64,000 bases of DNA. It comes from Physcomitrium patens. Its lineage: Eukaryota; Streptophyta; Bryopsida; Funariales; Funariaceae. Where the stretch lies: assembly GCF_000002425.4 (NCBI RefSeq), contig NC_037253.1, forward strand, positions 18,058,407 to 18,122,406, written 5' to 3'. The position numbers were made by a program, and so were the translations under genes. The notes beneath the pieces were generated by a model. The model was not told the DNA's origin and did not search any database. It was given only the letters and a program-made list of their open reading frames with translations. Shown here piece by piece: positions 23,608 to 33,965 of the stretch; within the stretch, counting starts at the first letter, position 1; each line of letters opens with the position of its first letter.

Positions 23608-24947
23608 TCAATTCTTTATACTATACATAATTAATTATTTAGCTTATAAAATTTATGTTGTAAAATTCTAAAATTACATGTTTGATAAAGAATCAAAAAA
23701 ATTAAAGATTAAAGCTAAAATTTAATATATACAAAAAAATATGATGGAGGTCGAATTATTTGGAATTTTTTTGGCTATAATGTCTTTCAAGGGGAACATT
23801 GTCACTTATATACAATTTGTTCTATACCTGAAATCTTACTTCTTTAAAAGATTGTAGGAATTGTAAGAGTATATTCTATTTTTAATTTTGTATTCTAGTT
23901 CTTATTAATAGATGTTTAGAAGATGACACAAAGTGGCTTTTTATAATTGAATAACATTTGATAACAAAAATATGACACATGTATGACAAATATTGTTTGA
24001 ATAGATTAATTTTTTAAAAAATCCTTTAAACACTAGATCTTTATAGGATAGAAAAGTCATTTTTATGGCCAAAATTTCTTTTTGTAAATGTTACCTATAT
24101 AGACACATTTTTGCATTCAATTCTTAAATTATAGTTACAAAAGTGTATTTAGATATTAACTTTTATTTTCTACACAATTAGAAATTTGTATAATTTTTTA
24201 TATCTACTTTAGCTAAATGATAAAATTCTTAATGACTTTATATGTGTACAAGAAGACCAATTGTTTAAAAATTACATGTCATATGACTCAGCCAAAATGA
24301 AGAAAGTTGTTAAAGATATTAATGCATTTATTAAAAAAAACTAAAATAACATATGGTGTAATAATTGCTAGTAAAAATAATACTTATGGCAAAAAAAAAA
24401 ATAATAATATTGTGATAGATTTGGATGTACTTTACAAACATTTAAATTTGTAAAAAATTGTTCCAGGATAAGACTAGTATTACCAAGCTATCATATAACT
24501 AATATACAAAATTATTTGTATTAGGTAATGACTTTTATCAAATGTTTTCAATTCTCTATTTTAAAATAAGAAATTTTAATTGTCAATGCAAGCTTCAAAT
24601 TCTCTTACTTAAAAAAATCTATGTAAAAAAAATCGCCTTATAATGAATATGAGACTAATTCAAGTTAATAACATTAAAGGCAATAAAAAAAAGTAAAAAA
24701 AAAAAAAAATTGTATAATATATTCATTGTGTTGGCAAAAGTAATAAGGTTTCTTATGCTGAAAAAATAAAAATAAAAATTGCATTCCTAATAGAATTTTT
24801 ACATACATAATAAGTGTATGAACTAATTTAAAATGGATATTATAATATTGTTAACTATGCAAAAAACAAAAAATATATCTTAAATTCTACATTCTTACTT
24901 ATCAATAATAAATAAATATATATATATATATATATATGTAAATGTGT
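19154..24947. other. PPD4-like 5' flank, then long AT-rich spacer
   Basis: The first 450 bases (to about 19600) are GC-richer and should hold the PPD4-like promoter and 5' UTR. Several overlapping short ORFs there on both strands look like composition effects. From 19600 to 24947 the sequence is extremely AT-rich with (TA)n tracts at 19980-20001, 21950-21975 and 23567-23602. I see no gene or recognisable mobile element. Confidence 0.6.
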
Positions 24948-25007
24948 AGGGGAATGTTAAAATGACCCAGGCTTTTGATAAATTAACCCAACAGTCTGAA
25001 TCATCAT
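24948..25007 (+). repeat. Left terminal inverted repeat of the 2.4-kb element
   Basis: Contains two spaced copies of an ACCCA motif (aatgacccagg and aattaacccaac, about 22 bases apart), the pattern shared by all three TIR elements in the window. Ends at gtctgaatcatc, matching gtctaaaccatc on the other side. Confidence 0.75.
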
Positions 25008-25625
25008 ACTTGTAGGGAGTGAAGGTGTGCTCTACGATCCCGAGGGCGCAAATGAGCGACTTGCGCGCAGACTGGTTGATGTCTTTGGAATTCTTAAAGG
25101 GGGCGATGAAGGGCTCGATCATGGCGTGGGTCCGCAACCTGACATCACAAGACATCGCTTCAGCTAACGGAAATCGTGATTACAATGCCAACGTCAGCGA
25201 AGGCTGGTTTGCTTTGCGACAATTTTTGTGGGACCAAAGGTGGCTGAGCAGTTACCAGGGGCTGATGACTTGGTGGAATGAAGCATTGTGGCTTAGAACG
25301 TGCGCTTTTGCAAGCTCTTATCCCCAATTCCTCTCCCGCCCGCCTTGACAGGGAGGAAGACTCAGGACTTCCAGCTACCTCCTTCCTTTCCTGGAAGAGA
25401 CTACTCAATACAAACGGGTTTCAACGTCCTCCCCTCGGTCATGAAAAAGAGCATCTGGGCTGCGTAAGCTTGAGTGGATTTCAGGTCATTAATGCGCTGA
25501 ATGTAGCCGAGTAACCGTTCTCGGTAATCCAGCACGAACAACCTGTTCTGTCGCAAGGCCTGGGTCAAGCAAAGCCGATACAAACTGTGAGCAATTGGTA
25601 ACGAGATTTGGTCGCGCGTAATCAA
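24990..25625 (-). pseudogene. Lipoxygenase fragment captured in the TIR element
   Basis: Minus-strand pieces follow the order of plant lipoxygenase: TQALRQNRLFVLDYRERL, YIQRINDLKSTQAYAAQML and RTLKPVCIE (25625-25405). After an intron-like insert come LSLPPCQGGRERNW (about 25360-25320), ELAKAHVLSHNASFHQVIS, and [11 protein letters not shown] with [20 protein letters not shown] and TPYKY (25145-25010). Compared with the family, stretches are missing between CQGGRERNW and ELAKAHV and after IEPFI, and stops and frame changes are present. HxxxxH-type iron ligands of the family would fall around the deleted part. Only a short middle part of an approximately 900-residue enzyme is represented, so this cannot be functional. 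Its last codons run into the left TIR. Confidence 0.8.
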
Positions 25626-26040
25626 CAGGCTCTAGTTACGTGAGAGCAATGCATTTGTAGTATCATCTGGAGCATGCATTTCCTTCTGCTGCAATGTAAG
25701 TAGTGCCTTGAGGGTACGTCTAATTTTTCAAAGAGTTGCATGATAAAACGGACGTTATAATAAGCTGTAACCACTGTACAGTAAGAAGTAGTACTTCCAC
25801 AACTGTTATTCTATTGAACCAGGACAATGAATTGTATGGATGTGTGTAGTTTACCTCTAGATCTTGTGCTGGATGTGAAATAGGATTACCGAGTACACAA
25901 AGATGAAATCCACGCAAAGTTGGTGACCGTTATGAAGGATCGTTTATTAACCCTCCAGTTCCCCACTTTATCACAACATGTGGAAACCTGAAATCGACCA
26001 GAGTATGATTACATGTCAGACCTGATTACACCCGATTATT

Positions 26041-26340
26041 CTATTTGTGAATTTCAAGTGATAGACATTCAAACGATGCTAGTGTGGTGTCCACACAGAT
26101 CGCAATAGAGAAAAAGACCGTATGAGAGATGCCAGAGTGCAAGGCATACCTTATTCGAAAGCCAGGCTTTTTGAGTAAAGCTTGTGAAATTGCTCCCGTT
26201 CTGCACCCAAATGATGAAATAACAGGCTTCTTCTTTAGAGAATCGATGGATGTTATGTTGAACGAATTGCAGGAAACAAATCCATACAACTTTTTAACTG
26301 AGAGTAAGAGAACTCGGTCCACTCCGGCCCAGAAATCTAA
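26041..26340 (-). pseudogene. Unidentified exon-like piece in the TIR element
   Basis: A minus frame reads protein-like (LLLSVKKLYGFVSCNSFN, SLKKKPVISSFGCRTG, AISQALLKKPGFRI) and ends at a good donor (ag|gtatgcc, about 26148). The opposite strand is open too, so direction is not certain. I do not recognise the family. Its position between two captured fragments suggests a third captured piece. Confidence 0.3.
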
Positions 26341-26689
26341 GTAACTCTCTGAAGTATTTTGATATTGTGGAACCAGAAAGCGAACTTATGGAAGGAATTT
26401 ATACACATGGGATGAATCTACAGGATTATGTCAATCTCACACTTCAATCAAGTTGGGAAGTTCTTCAAGTCATTCTGGAAACTCGTCGCTGAGATTTTTG
26501 TTGTTAAGATGCCTGTCAAGTTAGATGCATCAAGTCATCATCACCTGTTACAGTGGGAACAAGTTTTTTGAATAATAAATTACAAGAATAAAAACTGTAT
26601 ACGGTCAAACATATTGTGCTAACGCATATTATAGAAAATTAGGACCAGGTAACAATTGGCGGCGTGCAGTTTCAATTCCTGTGAAGGAA

Positions 26690-27075
26690 GTTCTGCAAGA
26701 TGTAGAAAAATAGGTTTGGAGGTTAACTGACAAGGTATTTAGATAGGTGAGATCTCTCAGGTCAAGTATTGGCCCAGAGAATTGGTTGCCACTAAGATCA
26801 CTGCACAAAATTCACATGAGCGGTTTAGCTAATCGGTCATTTAGACGTTCAATATTTAATTTTCCGAGTAAATTTCTGCAAGAAATGATATTCAGAGATG
26901 TGCTTATTGTGCATTCGTATCTTGCAATCCGATCGATCAGTGGGTGTCTGAAGGTTTGGGTTGGAGGTGTAGGAAGGAGTGAATGGTGAGTGTCGGGGAT
27001 CTGTGCTGGAGGTTGCAAGCACTACATCGCCGTGATCGTAGAGCAGACTTTCATTTCCCAGAAGTACGCTCTCGA
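26690..27075 (-). pseudogene. LRR-like fragment captured in the TIR element
   Basis: Minus-strand stretches fit leucine-rich repeats of plant receptor kinases: NLLGKLNIERL near 26880-26850 and DLSGNQFSGPILDLRDLTYL at about 26805-26745. A possible splice acceptor (ttgtgcag) comes just before the second block, and SFTGIE follows near 26690. Stops and frame shifts interrupt it. The pattern LxGNxFSGPI is characteristic, but the piece is short. It could come from any LRR protein. Confidence 0.5.
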
Positions 27076-27286
27076 AATCCCATCGTACAACGCTTAGAAG
27101 GTCGGACATGGGAGCTGGGGGGACGACAACTCAAAAGCGGGGGAACAGGGAGGCGGGGTCAGGACGGGGATGGCGGCTGAGAACAGGGAGAGGGCTGGGA
27201 TCGGGGGGGAACGGGGGGAATGGGGCTGGGAACAAGGATGGAAGCTGGGAACGAGGGGAATGAGGATGGGGGACAGGAGGACGCAA

Positions 27287-27348
27287 TGATGGTTTAGACA
27301 GTTGGGTCAATTTAACACAAGTCTGGGTCATTTTAATATTTCCTTATA
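27287..27348 (-). repeat. Right terminal inverted repeat of the 2.4-kb element
   Basis: Reverse complement carries the same aatgacccag and attgacccaac pair as the left end and finishes at aaggaaata. Mismatches to the left end are scattered. Confidence 0.75.
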
Positions 27349-28386
27349 TACATTTATAAGTTGAACTTTCATTTTCTATAGAATTGATTTAAATCAATAG
27401 AGACTTTGGATACAAATGTTTTATTTAAAATTTAAGGAAAAAAATTTAGTAAAACTTGAGCTTTTTATAAAATTAATAAATCTTTAAAATATATGTATTC
27501 CTATCTTAGGGTACCATTTATTAATACCTATGTTCTTTTATGGACAATTATATATTCTTTTTATTACAAGAAGAATCTAAAAATAGAACCATTTTTATTC
27601 CTTAGTGATGAATACAAAGGATATATTGTAGATATTATTCATTATAAAATGTTTGAATGATGAATTTTATGTTTTATACCTCAAGGATGTTTTTTACATA
27701 TTATTCATAAATTCAAACAAGGGGCCTAATGCTCCAATCCATAGATATATATATATATATATATATACACACAAATTATATATTCATTTAAATACTATCT
27801 ATAAAGCTTTGAGTTTTTTAACGTAAAATAACAAGTGTTCTAATATTATTTCATTGAAACATATAGAAAATTAATTTAGAAATTGATTCCATAAAATTAA
27901 TAAATTACTTTAATAATTATATTCTTTGTACATTTTTTCAGTATATCTTTTGCTTAATTACCTAAGGAAAAAAATAAATAAATAAATAAATAACACTTTG
28001 AAGAGTACAAAAAGAGAGATCGAAGAATTTTCCTGCTTTAATCCCTCCAATTCAGCGTAGTATTTAACTTTTCGCACAACCAAAGGATGAAATGAATCAT
28101 TGGAAAGAAATTCACCATGAGTCGATTTAGCACATGAAAACTGGATGAACGGAAGGAAACGAATGAACGCGCTGGTTGCGAAAGTGGATGAAAAAAAGAA
28201 CGATGGCACAATCTGCCAATCCAGCTCTGGTGCACAAGGATATTGGCATCTGACGCCACCAGTCGTGGGCGTCAACAGTGGATAACACTGAACAGTGGGC
28301 CGATACCGAACGAAATCAGGCCCTCTCCGTCGGCTTCGTCCACGACGACGACGATGACGACGGAATTTCGCTGTGCAGTGTTTCGC
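27349..28386. other. AT-rich spacer and MinD upstream region
   Basis: AT-rich to about 28000, with a (TA)n tract at 27744-27768. GC content then rises towards the MinD promoter. Overlapping short ORFs on both strands at 28038-28275 show no family wording. Confidence 0.55.
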
Positions 28387-28398
28387 AAACCCTAAACC
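28387..28398 (+). promoter_or_regulatory. Telo-box upstream of MinD
   Basis: aaaccctaaacc matches the plant telo-box (AAACCCTA), common near transcription starts of housekeeping genes. It lies about 225 bases before the MinD ATG, probably in the promoter or 5' UTR. Confidence 0.5.
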
Positions 28399-28599
28399 TC
28401 ACGCAGGTCCCCCGCGTTGTGTTGTCTCAAGCTTTCACACACAAACAGGAAACAGGAAGCAGAGCGACGTGAAATGTGCGTGTGCCTGAGTTGGCAAGTG
28501 AGTGGTGCAAGAAGATAGTGAGTGATGCCTGTTTTTGGATTCGGGGCGGGGTGTTGTCGATTTCGGAGCTTGTTGTAGAAGAAGAAGGAGCTTGTTGCC

Positions 28600-28614
28600 G
28601 GGGGGGGGGGGGGG
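28600..28614 (+). repeat. 15-G run just before the MinD start codon
   Basis: An uninterrupted run of 15 G ends eight bases before the ATG at 28623. If it is in the mRNA it could form a G-quadruplex. It may also be length-polymorphic. Confidence 0.6.
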
Positions 28615-28622
28615 CAGGCACT

Positions 28623-29876
28623 ATGAGGTTCACAACAGGACCTCCTTCAGGAGCGTTACAGAATGGCTGTTACCACAATGGCGTGGAGGGGAGGTCCAGA
28701 GAAGTGGTTTCGGCATCGGGGAGCGCTGGGGCCCAATTCTCTGCCCGCGCTTCTGCAGCGAGATTGCAGGTCAGTCGCGGTGCGGGTTCGAGGGATTTGG
28801 GCTCTGTTAAGAGTGGCGGACAGGGGAGACAGGGGAGACAGGGGAGGTGTGGGAGAACGGTGGCGAGTTTGGGGTGTGATTGGCATGGTGGCGAATTATC
28901 GCAGGGCAGGGTAGAATGCATTGTTGGAGAGGGATTTGAGAGGTTGAAAGGGCTGCAATTAGGATGGAGAGAAGCGGGGAGAGGGCGTGGGAGGCGATTC
29001 CAGGTAGTGCCGCAGGCTTTGTTGCAGTGGAATAGGAGGCCTGAGCTTGTGGGGGAGATTCCTAGAGTTGTAGTGATCACGTCAGGGAAGGGAGGAGTGG
29101 GTAAAACGACCACCACTGCCAACCTCGGGATGTGTCTTGCGCGTCTGAACTTTAAAGTGGTCGCGATAGATGCAGATGTCGGGCTCCGGAATCTTGATTT
29201 GCTGCTTGGACTTGAAAATCGAGTGAACTACACGGCAATGGAGGTTCTTAATGGAGAATGTCGGCTCGATCAGGCTCTGATAAGGGACAAGAGATGGACG
29301 AATTTTGAACTTTTGTGTATCAATAAACCCCGGTACAAAATGCCTCTTGGTTTCGGAGGAAAAGCTCTCACGTGGCTAGTGGATGCCCTAAAGAAAAGAC
29401 CCGAGGGACAACCTCATTTTATCTTGATTGATTGTCCGGCAGGTATCGATGCTGGTTTTATCACTGCGATCACTCCTGCCAAGGAGGCAATTCTCGTCAC
29501 TACCCCTGACATCACCAGTTTGAGGGATGCGGATCGAGTGACGGGCCTTCTCGAATGTGATGGTATTAAAGACATAAAGATGGTGGTTAACAGAGTGAGA
29601 AGTGATATGATCAAGGGTGAGGACATGATGTCAGTGCTTGATGTGCAAGAAATGCTCGGTTTGCCTTTGCTGGGTGTGATACCTGAGGACTCGGAAGTCA
29701 TCAAAAGTACCAACAGGGGTTACCCTTTGGTGCTGAAGAACCCGCCTACACTAGCGGGTCTGGCATTGGAGCAGATGGCTTGGAGATTAGTGGAAAAGGA
29801 CAGCATGAAAGCAATCTTAATTGAAGAAGCCCCTCAGAAACGTAGTCTTTTTCCTTTCATGGGTGGCAAGAATTGA
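28623..29876 (+). CDS. MIND1: Septum site-determining protein MinD, plastid
   Basis: Single exon, 417 aa. MinD is the membrane-associated ATPase that, with MinC-like partners and MinE, places the plastid FtsZ division ring. The first ATG in frame is 28623; the frame is open further upstream but without ATG. Residues 1-145 are a Ser/Arg/Gly-rich plastid targeting extension with a GRQGRQGR repeat. The ATPase starts at PRVVVITSGKGGVGKTTT, with the deviant Walker A SGKGGVGKT at 154-162. It continues with VVAIDADVGLRNLDLLLGLE, FILIDCPAGIDAGF (Walker B region), TTPDITSLRDADR and NRVRSDMI, and LDVQEMLGLPLLGVIPED. The C-terminus (LIEEAPQKRSLFPFMGGKN) may hold the membrane-targeting helix. Lack of introns is notable beside split neighbours. 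Several mosses have more than one MinD, so the number in the symbol is uncertain. Confidence 0.95.
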   Translation: MRFTTGPPSGALQNGCYHNGVEGRSREVVSASGSAGAQFSARASAARLQVSRGAGSRDLGSVKSGGQGRQGRQGRCGRTVASLGCDWHGGELSQGRVECIVGEGFERLKGLQLGWREAGRGRGRRFQVVPQALLQWNRRPELVGEIPRVVVITSGKGGVGKTTTTANLGMCLARLNFKVVAIDADVGLRNLDLLLGLENRVNYTAMEVLNGECRLDQALIRDKRWTNFELLCINKPRYKMPLGFGGKALTWLVDALKKRPEGQPHFILIDCPAGIDAGFITAITPAKEAILVTTPDITSLRDADRVTGLLECDGIKDIKMVVNRVRSDMIKGEDMMSVLDVQEMLGLPLLGVIPEDSEVIKSTNRGYPLVLKNPPTLAGLALEQMAWRLVEKDSMKAILIEEAPQKRSLFPFMGGKN

Positions 29877-31375
29877 TAATTTCAAGTTTTAAAGTGTTGC
29901 ACCGGTTTCTATGAGTTCCAGAGCAGGTACATTGCTTATTGTAGAATTGTATACTTCATATGCTTCCAGAGTAAGGGTTTTTTCCGATCTTTCCAACTTT
30001 GAAATGGTGGTCAAATGCAGATTCTTGACGAGGAGGCTAGGGTTGCCTTTTTGGACAATCTGACCTAGTTTTAAATGTGCTAATTTATAATCTGCTGTGT
30101 CCATTCAGTGTGTCGTTTTTCAGGTTGAATCCTTTAAAGTGTCAATTTTTTGGGGTGTTTTTTTTTTTTTTTTTTTTTTTTTTTCATGATTAAATGTTGT
30201 ATCAGTTTTGCGTCCACTCCCTGTAAAAGAGCGTTCTTTATGCGTAATACTTCCGGATCTTGTTTTAAACAATATCGAGGCTCCCCAATTATCCAATGGT
30301 AATTTAATCGTGCCCTACAACGGCAGGATAATACAATTCCTTACACCCTACTTGAGCTCAGGATAGAGAGAAGCAAACTGCATATATGGTCCATCTGGAT
30401 CTCTGTGGCTGTATTATTCACGATGCTTTCCAGAAAAAAAAATCTGAACCTCGAAACAGTAACTGCCAGAACGACCAGCTCTCTCTGTAAGTATCATAGT
30501 GACGATCTCGCTGGATTTTTTTTTAATCAATGTGCATAATTTGCGCAGTTGCGGTGAACATAAACGGCAGCCCTGTTGCACGGTTGGTGGTGAGAACAGT
30601 CAAGCGAGGCTGAATAAAAAGACCTCTGCAGCACGCAATTCTTTTGTAGGATTTATGCTATGTGTAGCATGGCTCCCATGCAGGCATTTGCAGTTAGTTC
30701 AAAAGTGGGTGATTCTTCCGCCTAGACGCTGATCCATGTCATAGTGTACTTAGCATGGTTGAAGAAAACGTCAGGGATATGCCGATGTTGCACTCACACA
30801 CGTACCTAGAATTTCTCGCCAGATCATTCTAGTGTACCTTAGAGTGACATAATTACGTATTGACCTGTGCTAATCAAGCTTAAGAATCGGTTATGAGCAG
30901 AAGTACTTAAATTCAGTTGTATTAGGGATCAAGCGCACCTTTGCTGTCGCAGTCTGTCAGATATCGATTCGCTCGTTTACGTGGGAGGTCCGGCCATGCA
31001 TTCACGAGAATTGCCAGCGTTTCAGCTGGAGAGTGTACTCCTGCTTTGCCTTCACGAGCATGATCGCTCTTTTTTGACTTCCTTCCAACCAGGTCTTGCT
31101 CAGCAGATGGTAGATCACTTCACAACAGCCTCTCGAAGACAACTGATCATCTCCAGCCAAGTTGAGACCAAGTTTTAAGCACGAGTATAAATTCTCTGTG
31201 AACCTTCATACTAGTCATTCCTGGACTGCTTCCAGCTGATGTTCGTGGACAATCTACGCTAATCAGTTCCGATTCACCACTTCGAGGTGGCCAAATGGGG
31301 GTCAAAGTAAACTGTTCTGCTCGGGAGCAAGGGATGATGCCATCCGGGACGCACTGCCTCTCTGTCACCATTGAC
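29877..31375. other. MinD 3' flank and spacer
   Basis: Contains a T run at 30160-30184 about 280 bases after the MinD stop. No supported gene. The short ORFs at 30499-30732 and 30981-31178 have no recognisable wording. Confidence 0.5.
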
Positions 31376-32605
31376 ATGACGAAGTCCAAAGCCGCGATGG
31401 TGTGCATCATACTCTTGGCGTTTCTGGCTCTTTCAGTTGTTTGTAAAGTCTCCGCACACCAATTAGACGATGCCTCTGATGGAGCTGTGCTGGAGGAGGT
31501 GGCGGAGGTAGCCCCAGCTGCGACGCGCAATCGAGTCCATGTCATTCGATTCAGTTCGGGAAGCCGTTTCGCAAGGGCGATCCAAACGGGTGAGAATTGA
31601 TTATCACCCTGTAAATTAAAGACTTCAGCGTAAATGAATTCACTCGAGCTCAGAGTACATTGGCGGAGGATGTCTGCTCATCTTTCATGTAGATAAGTGA
31701 AGTGAATGCATGAATGCTGGCGATTCGGAACCTAAATCGCAGGCGACATGAAAGTATGAGTGCCCTCGTCACGAAGTACTAATAACTCTTCGAAAACCAC
31801 CATTCACCACTCTTGGAATATTACCCATCACTCTCGAATGGTTGGTCTCATGCGTTTCATGGCGCTGTCTGTTTGTTTGTGTGTGATTGATGATGGTTCA
31901 GAAAACGGTGAGGAGAAAATTAGCAAGGCGAGCGTCAGAAAGGTCTTACCTGGAGGCATCCTTGCGCGGCGCCTGCGAGCCCTCTCGGATGCAGATTGTA
32001 ACGCTGTCGCAGTGGCAACCAGCTTCAGATGGGCTGTTCACCACCCAATGGGGTCATCCGACGGCTCTGCAATGCGTCAGAAAAAATCACGGCTCATATT
32101 ACGACCCATCAAACTCTTCATTCTCTGCAAAAAGGTCAAGAACGCGAGAATCGGTGACGTTGCAGCGTTGTCTCCCAAGCGAGCAGCTCCAGCAAACCAG
32201 CACATCATTCCCATTGAGAACAAACATAGGCGGTCATTGAAGGAATTCAAGTCCAACTTCTTCCTCAAGCGAGCAGCTCCAGCAACCCCAGCTTCAACCT
32301 CTGCGAACTCTCAGTTTTCCTTTCCACCCTTTCCAACATCATTCCCTCCTTTCCCACCTCTCTCAACTGCAGGTTTCCCTCCTCTGCCATTCACTCTTCC
32401 TGCTCCGCCTCTTTTTCCAACACAGCCTTCGACTGCCACATTACCTCCAGTTCTGTCAAGGCCATCCGACCTGCCGACACCCTTGTTAACACCTTTGCCA
32501 CCAATCCCTTTTACCAACTTTATCCCCCCCTTACCATTCCAAATCCCACCGGTGTCGCGAGTGCCATCTTCCAGCTCGGTAAAAACTCTGCCACGGACCC
32601 CATGA
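31376..32605 (+). CDS. Putative secreted Pro-rich protein (tentative two-exon model)
   Basis: An ATG at 31376 opens a clear signal peptide (MTKSKAAMVCIILLAFLALS, then VVCKVSAHQ). Exon 1 ends at a gtgaga donor (31589). A ttcag acceptor at 31901 restores the frame, giving exon 2 (31902-32605) and 305 aa in total. The middle has dibasic sites and a repeated KRAAPA motif (from 20-base direct repeats at 32176-32195 and 32276-32295). The last 100 residues are Pro/Phe-rich (SFPPFPPLSTAGFPPLPF, TPLPPIPFTNFIPPLP). No known domain. It could be a cell-wall protein or a peptide precursor. Another frame is also open over the last 90 codons, so exon 2 may be mis-framed and a further intron is possible. Confidence 0.4.
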
Positions 32606-33965
32606 ACATCGCAGCAGACCAATGAAGATGACTAGTATAGATTGCTGAGCTTTCAGAGTATTTCTCTTGTGTTAATACAATTTGATTCACATGTTTTAAG
32701 ATTTCCATCCCGTTCAACATGCTCCTGATCAAGGGACTGGAAGTGCTGCATTTCCAGTACCCACTTGTTTTAATCTTGTCGTCTGCATTCATCTCTGAAG
32801 TGTGTATATAGAGTTCAGTATTTATATGAAGACAGTTCTAGAAGCCTTTAAATTCACCAGCATTCATGTTGATATTCATCAGTAGTCTGCAGATTTAAGT
32901 TTGGAACGAACGAAAAGGTACAATGTTAGCATTGTTGAAGTGATGTCCTGGACCAAAACTGAAACACGCCCATTGTAGTGAGAGTCCTCGCTTTTCAGCA
33001 TGATTTGTGAAGAACAGTACGTTGGTTCGACTGCTGCACGGTCGGAGCACTCAACAATTTCAAAAGATCTGTCAGAAGTGGAATGCTAGGCAACGCTTTA
33101 GAAAAGTGTTACTACAGTTTTGTCGTCGTGACAAAAAATAACACAAGAACCTGAATCAAGATCTATTAAAATTCTAAATAAATTATTGGCCTAAAATTTG
33201 CGCCTACATCAAAAATGAAACCTTGGACACCATTATTGATTTAGGCGCATATTTTAGGCCAATAATTTACGGATTTTAGATTAAAATTAGATAAAAATAA
33301 AAATAAAGTAAACCACTTACATCTCAACTGTTGACATTCACGAAAGTTTTCATGAAAGTTTATTTTACTTTTGTTATTATTTTCATGGAAAGAAGATGTA
33401 CAAAGAAATCTACGGTTTAAATTGGTGCATGCAACCAGGGGTTGATTGGAAATACAAGACACCACTTTAGAGCCCAAAATCAGTATGAGATATTCCATTC
33501 CAAACAAAATCCCTTCAAACTTAAGCCAAGGACTAAGTAGAAAACCTGCATCCACAATGGGCATATTAGAATGCAGAAAAGTCATGCTTACTAGAATCTG
33601 AAGACGAGGTCTGTACACTAGAACAGGGTAACGATTCGAAAAATCCAAAATTACTTGCATAATTCAACTAACAATCTGCATCGTGATGACGTGAAACTTC
33701 TTAAATTGATGTAGGTCAATGTTCACATAACTAGTGACCTAAAACAGAGAGGTATTTACAAGCTCAACGGCCATTAGAGCTCGCTATCTTCGAATGACTA
33801 CACAAGATCTCCATGCGCACTTGTCAAAACATTTAGAATGAAACTATCACTGTCGATGTGTACGAAGCTAAATGCTACTCTAAACTAGTTGATTAACTTC
33901 AGATTCAAATCCAAGCAGGAATTTGCAGCCTCCGAAAGAGCAGCAAAAGCAGTGTCTTAGACTAA
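32606..33965. other. Spacer with a long imperfect hairpin
   Basis: No supported gene. The 139-codon minus ORF 33241-33660 starts inside an inverted repeat and has no family wording. The convergent gene ends (secreted protein and GPCR-like protein) would place 3' UTRs here. Confidence 0.5.
33180..33269. repeat. Inverted repeat (hairpin), 27-bp arms
   Basis: Left arm aattattggcctaaaatttg plus cgccta; right arm taggcgcatattttaggcca plus ataattt. One internal mismatch and a loop of about 36 bases. Weaker pairing extends outward another 15-20 bases. May be a small MITE or a hairpin RNA source. Confidence 0.7.

Larger units (their letters stand above)
24948..27348. mobile_element. Candidate gene-capturing TIR element (Pack-type DNA transposon), about 2.4 kb
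   Basis: The ends are inverted repeats of about 60 bp: 24948-25007 (aggggaatgttaaaatgacc...) against the reverse complement of 27287-27348 (aaggaaatattaaaatgacc...), by eye roughly 80% alike. The left end touches a (TA)n tract. Inside, GC content is much higher than in the surrounding DNA. No transposase is seen. Instead there are broken gene pieces on the minus strand (lipoxygenase, LRR-like, one unidentified exon-like piece) and a G-rich minisatellite near the right end (27120-27285) with gctgggaac units. That unit recurs in the small element at 45593. The elements at 37788 and 45593 share its ends. Confidence 0.7.

Noticed and set aside
28670-29122. 150-codon minus ORF
   Set aside because: Antisense shadow of the MinD transit-peptide and ATPase start.
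31147-31545. 132-codon minus ORF
   Set aside because: Lies opposite the signal-peptide exon; translation is not protein-like and no splice context supports it.
33241-33660. 139-codon minus ORF
   Set aside because: Starts inside a hairpin arm, low-complexity mixture of residues, no family wording; more likely UTR or spacer.
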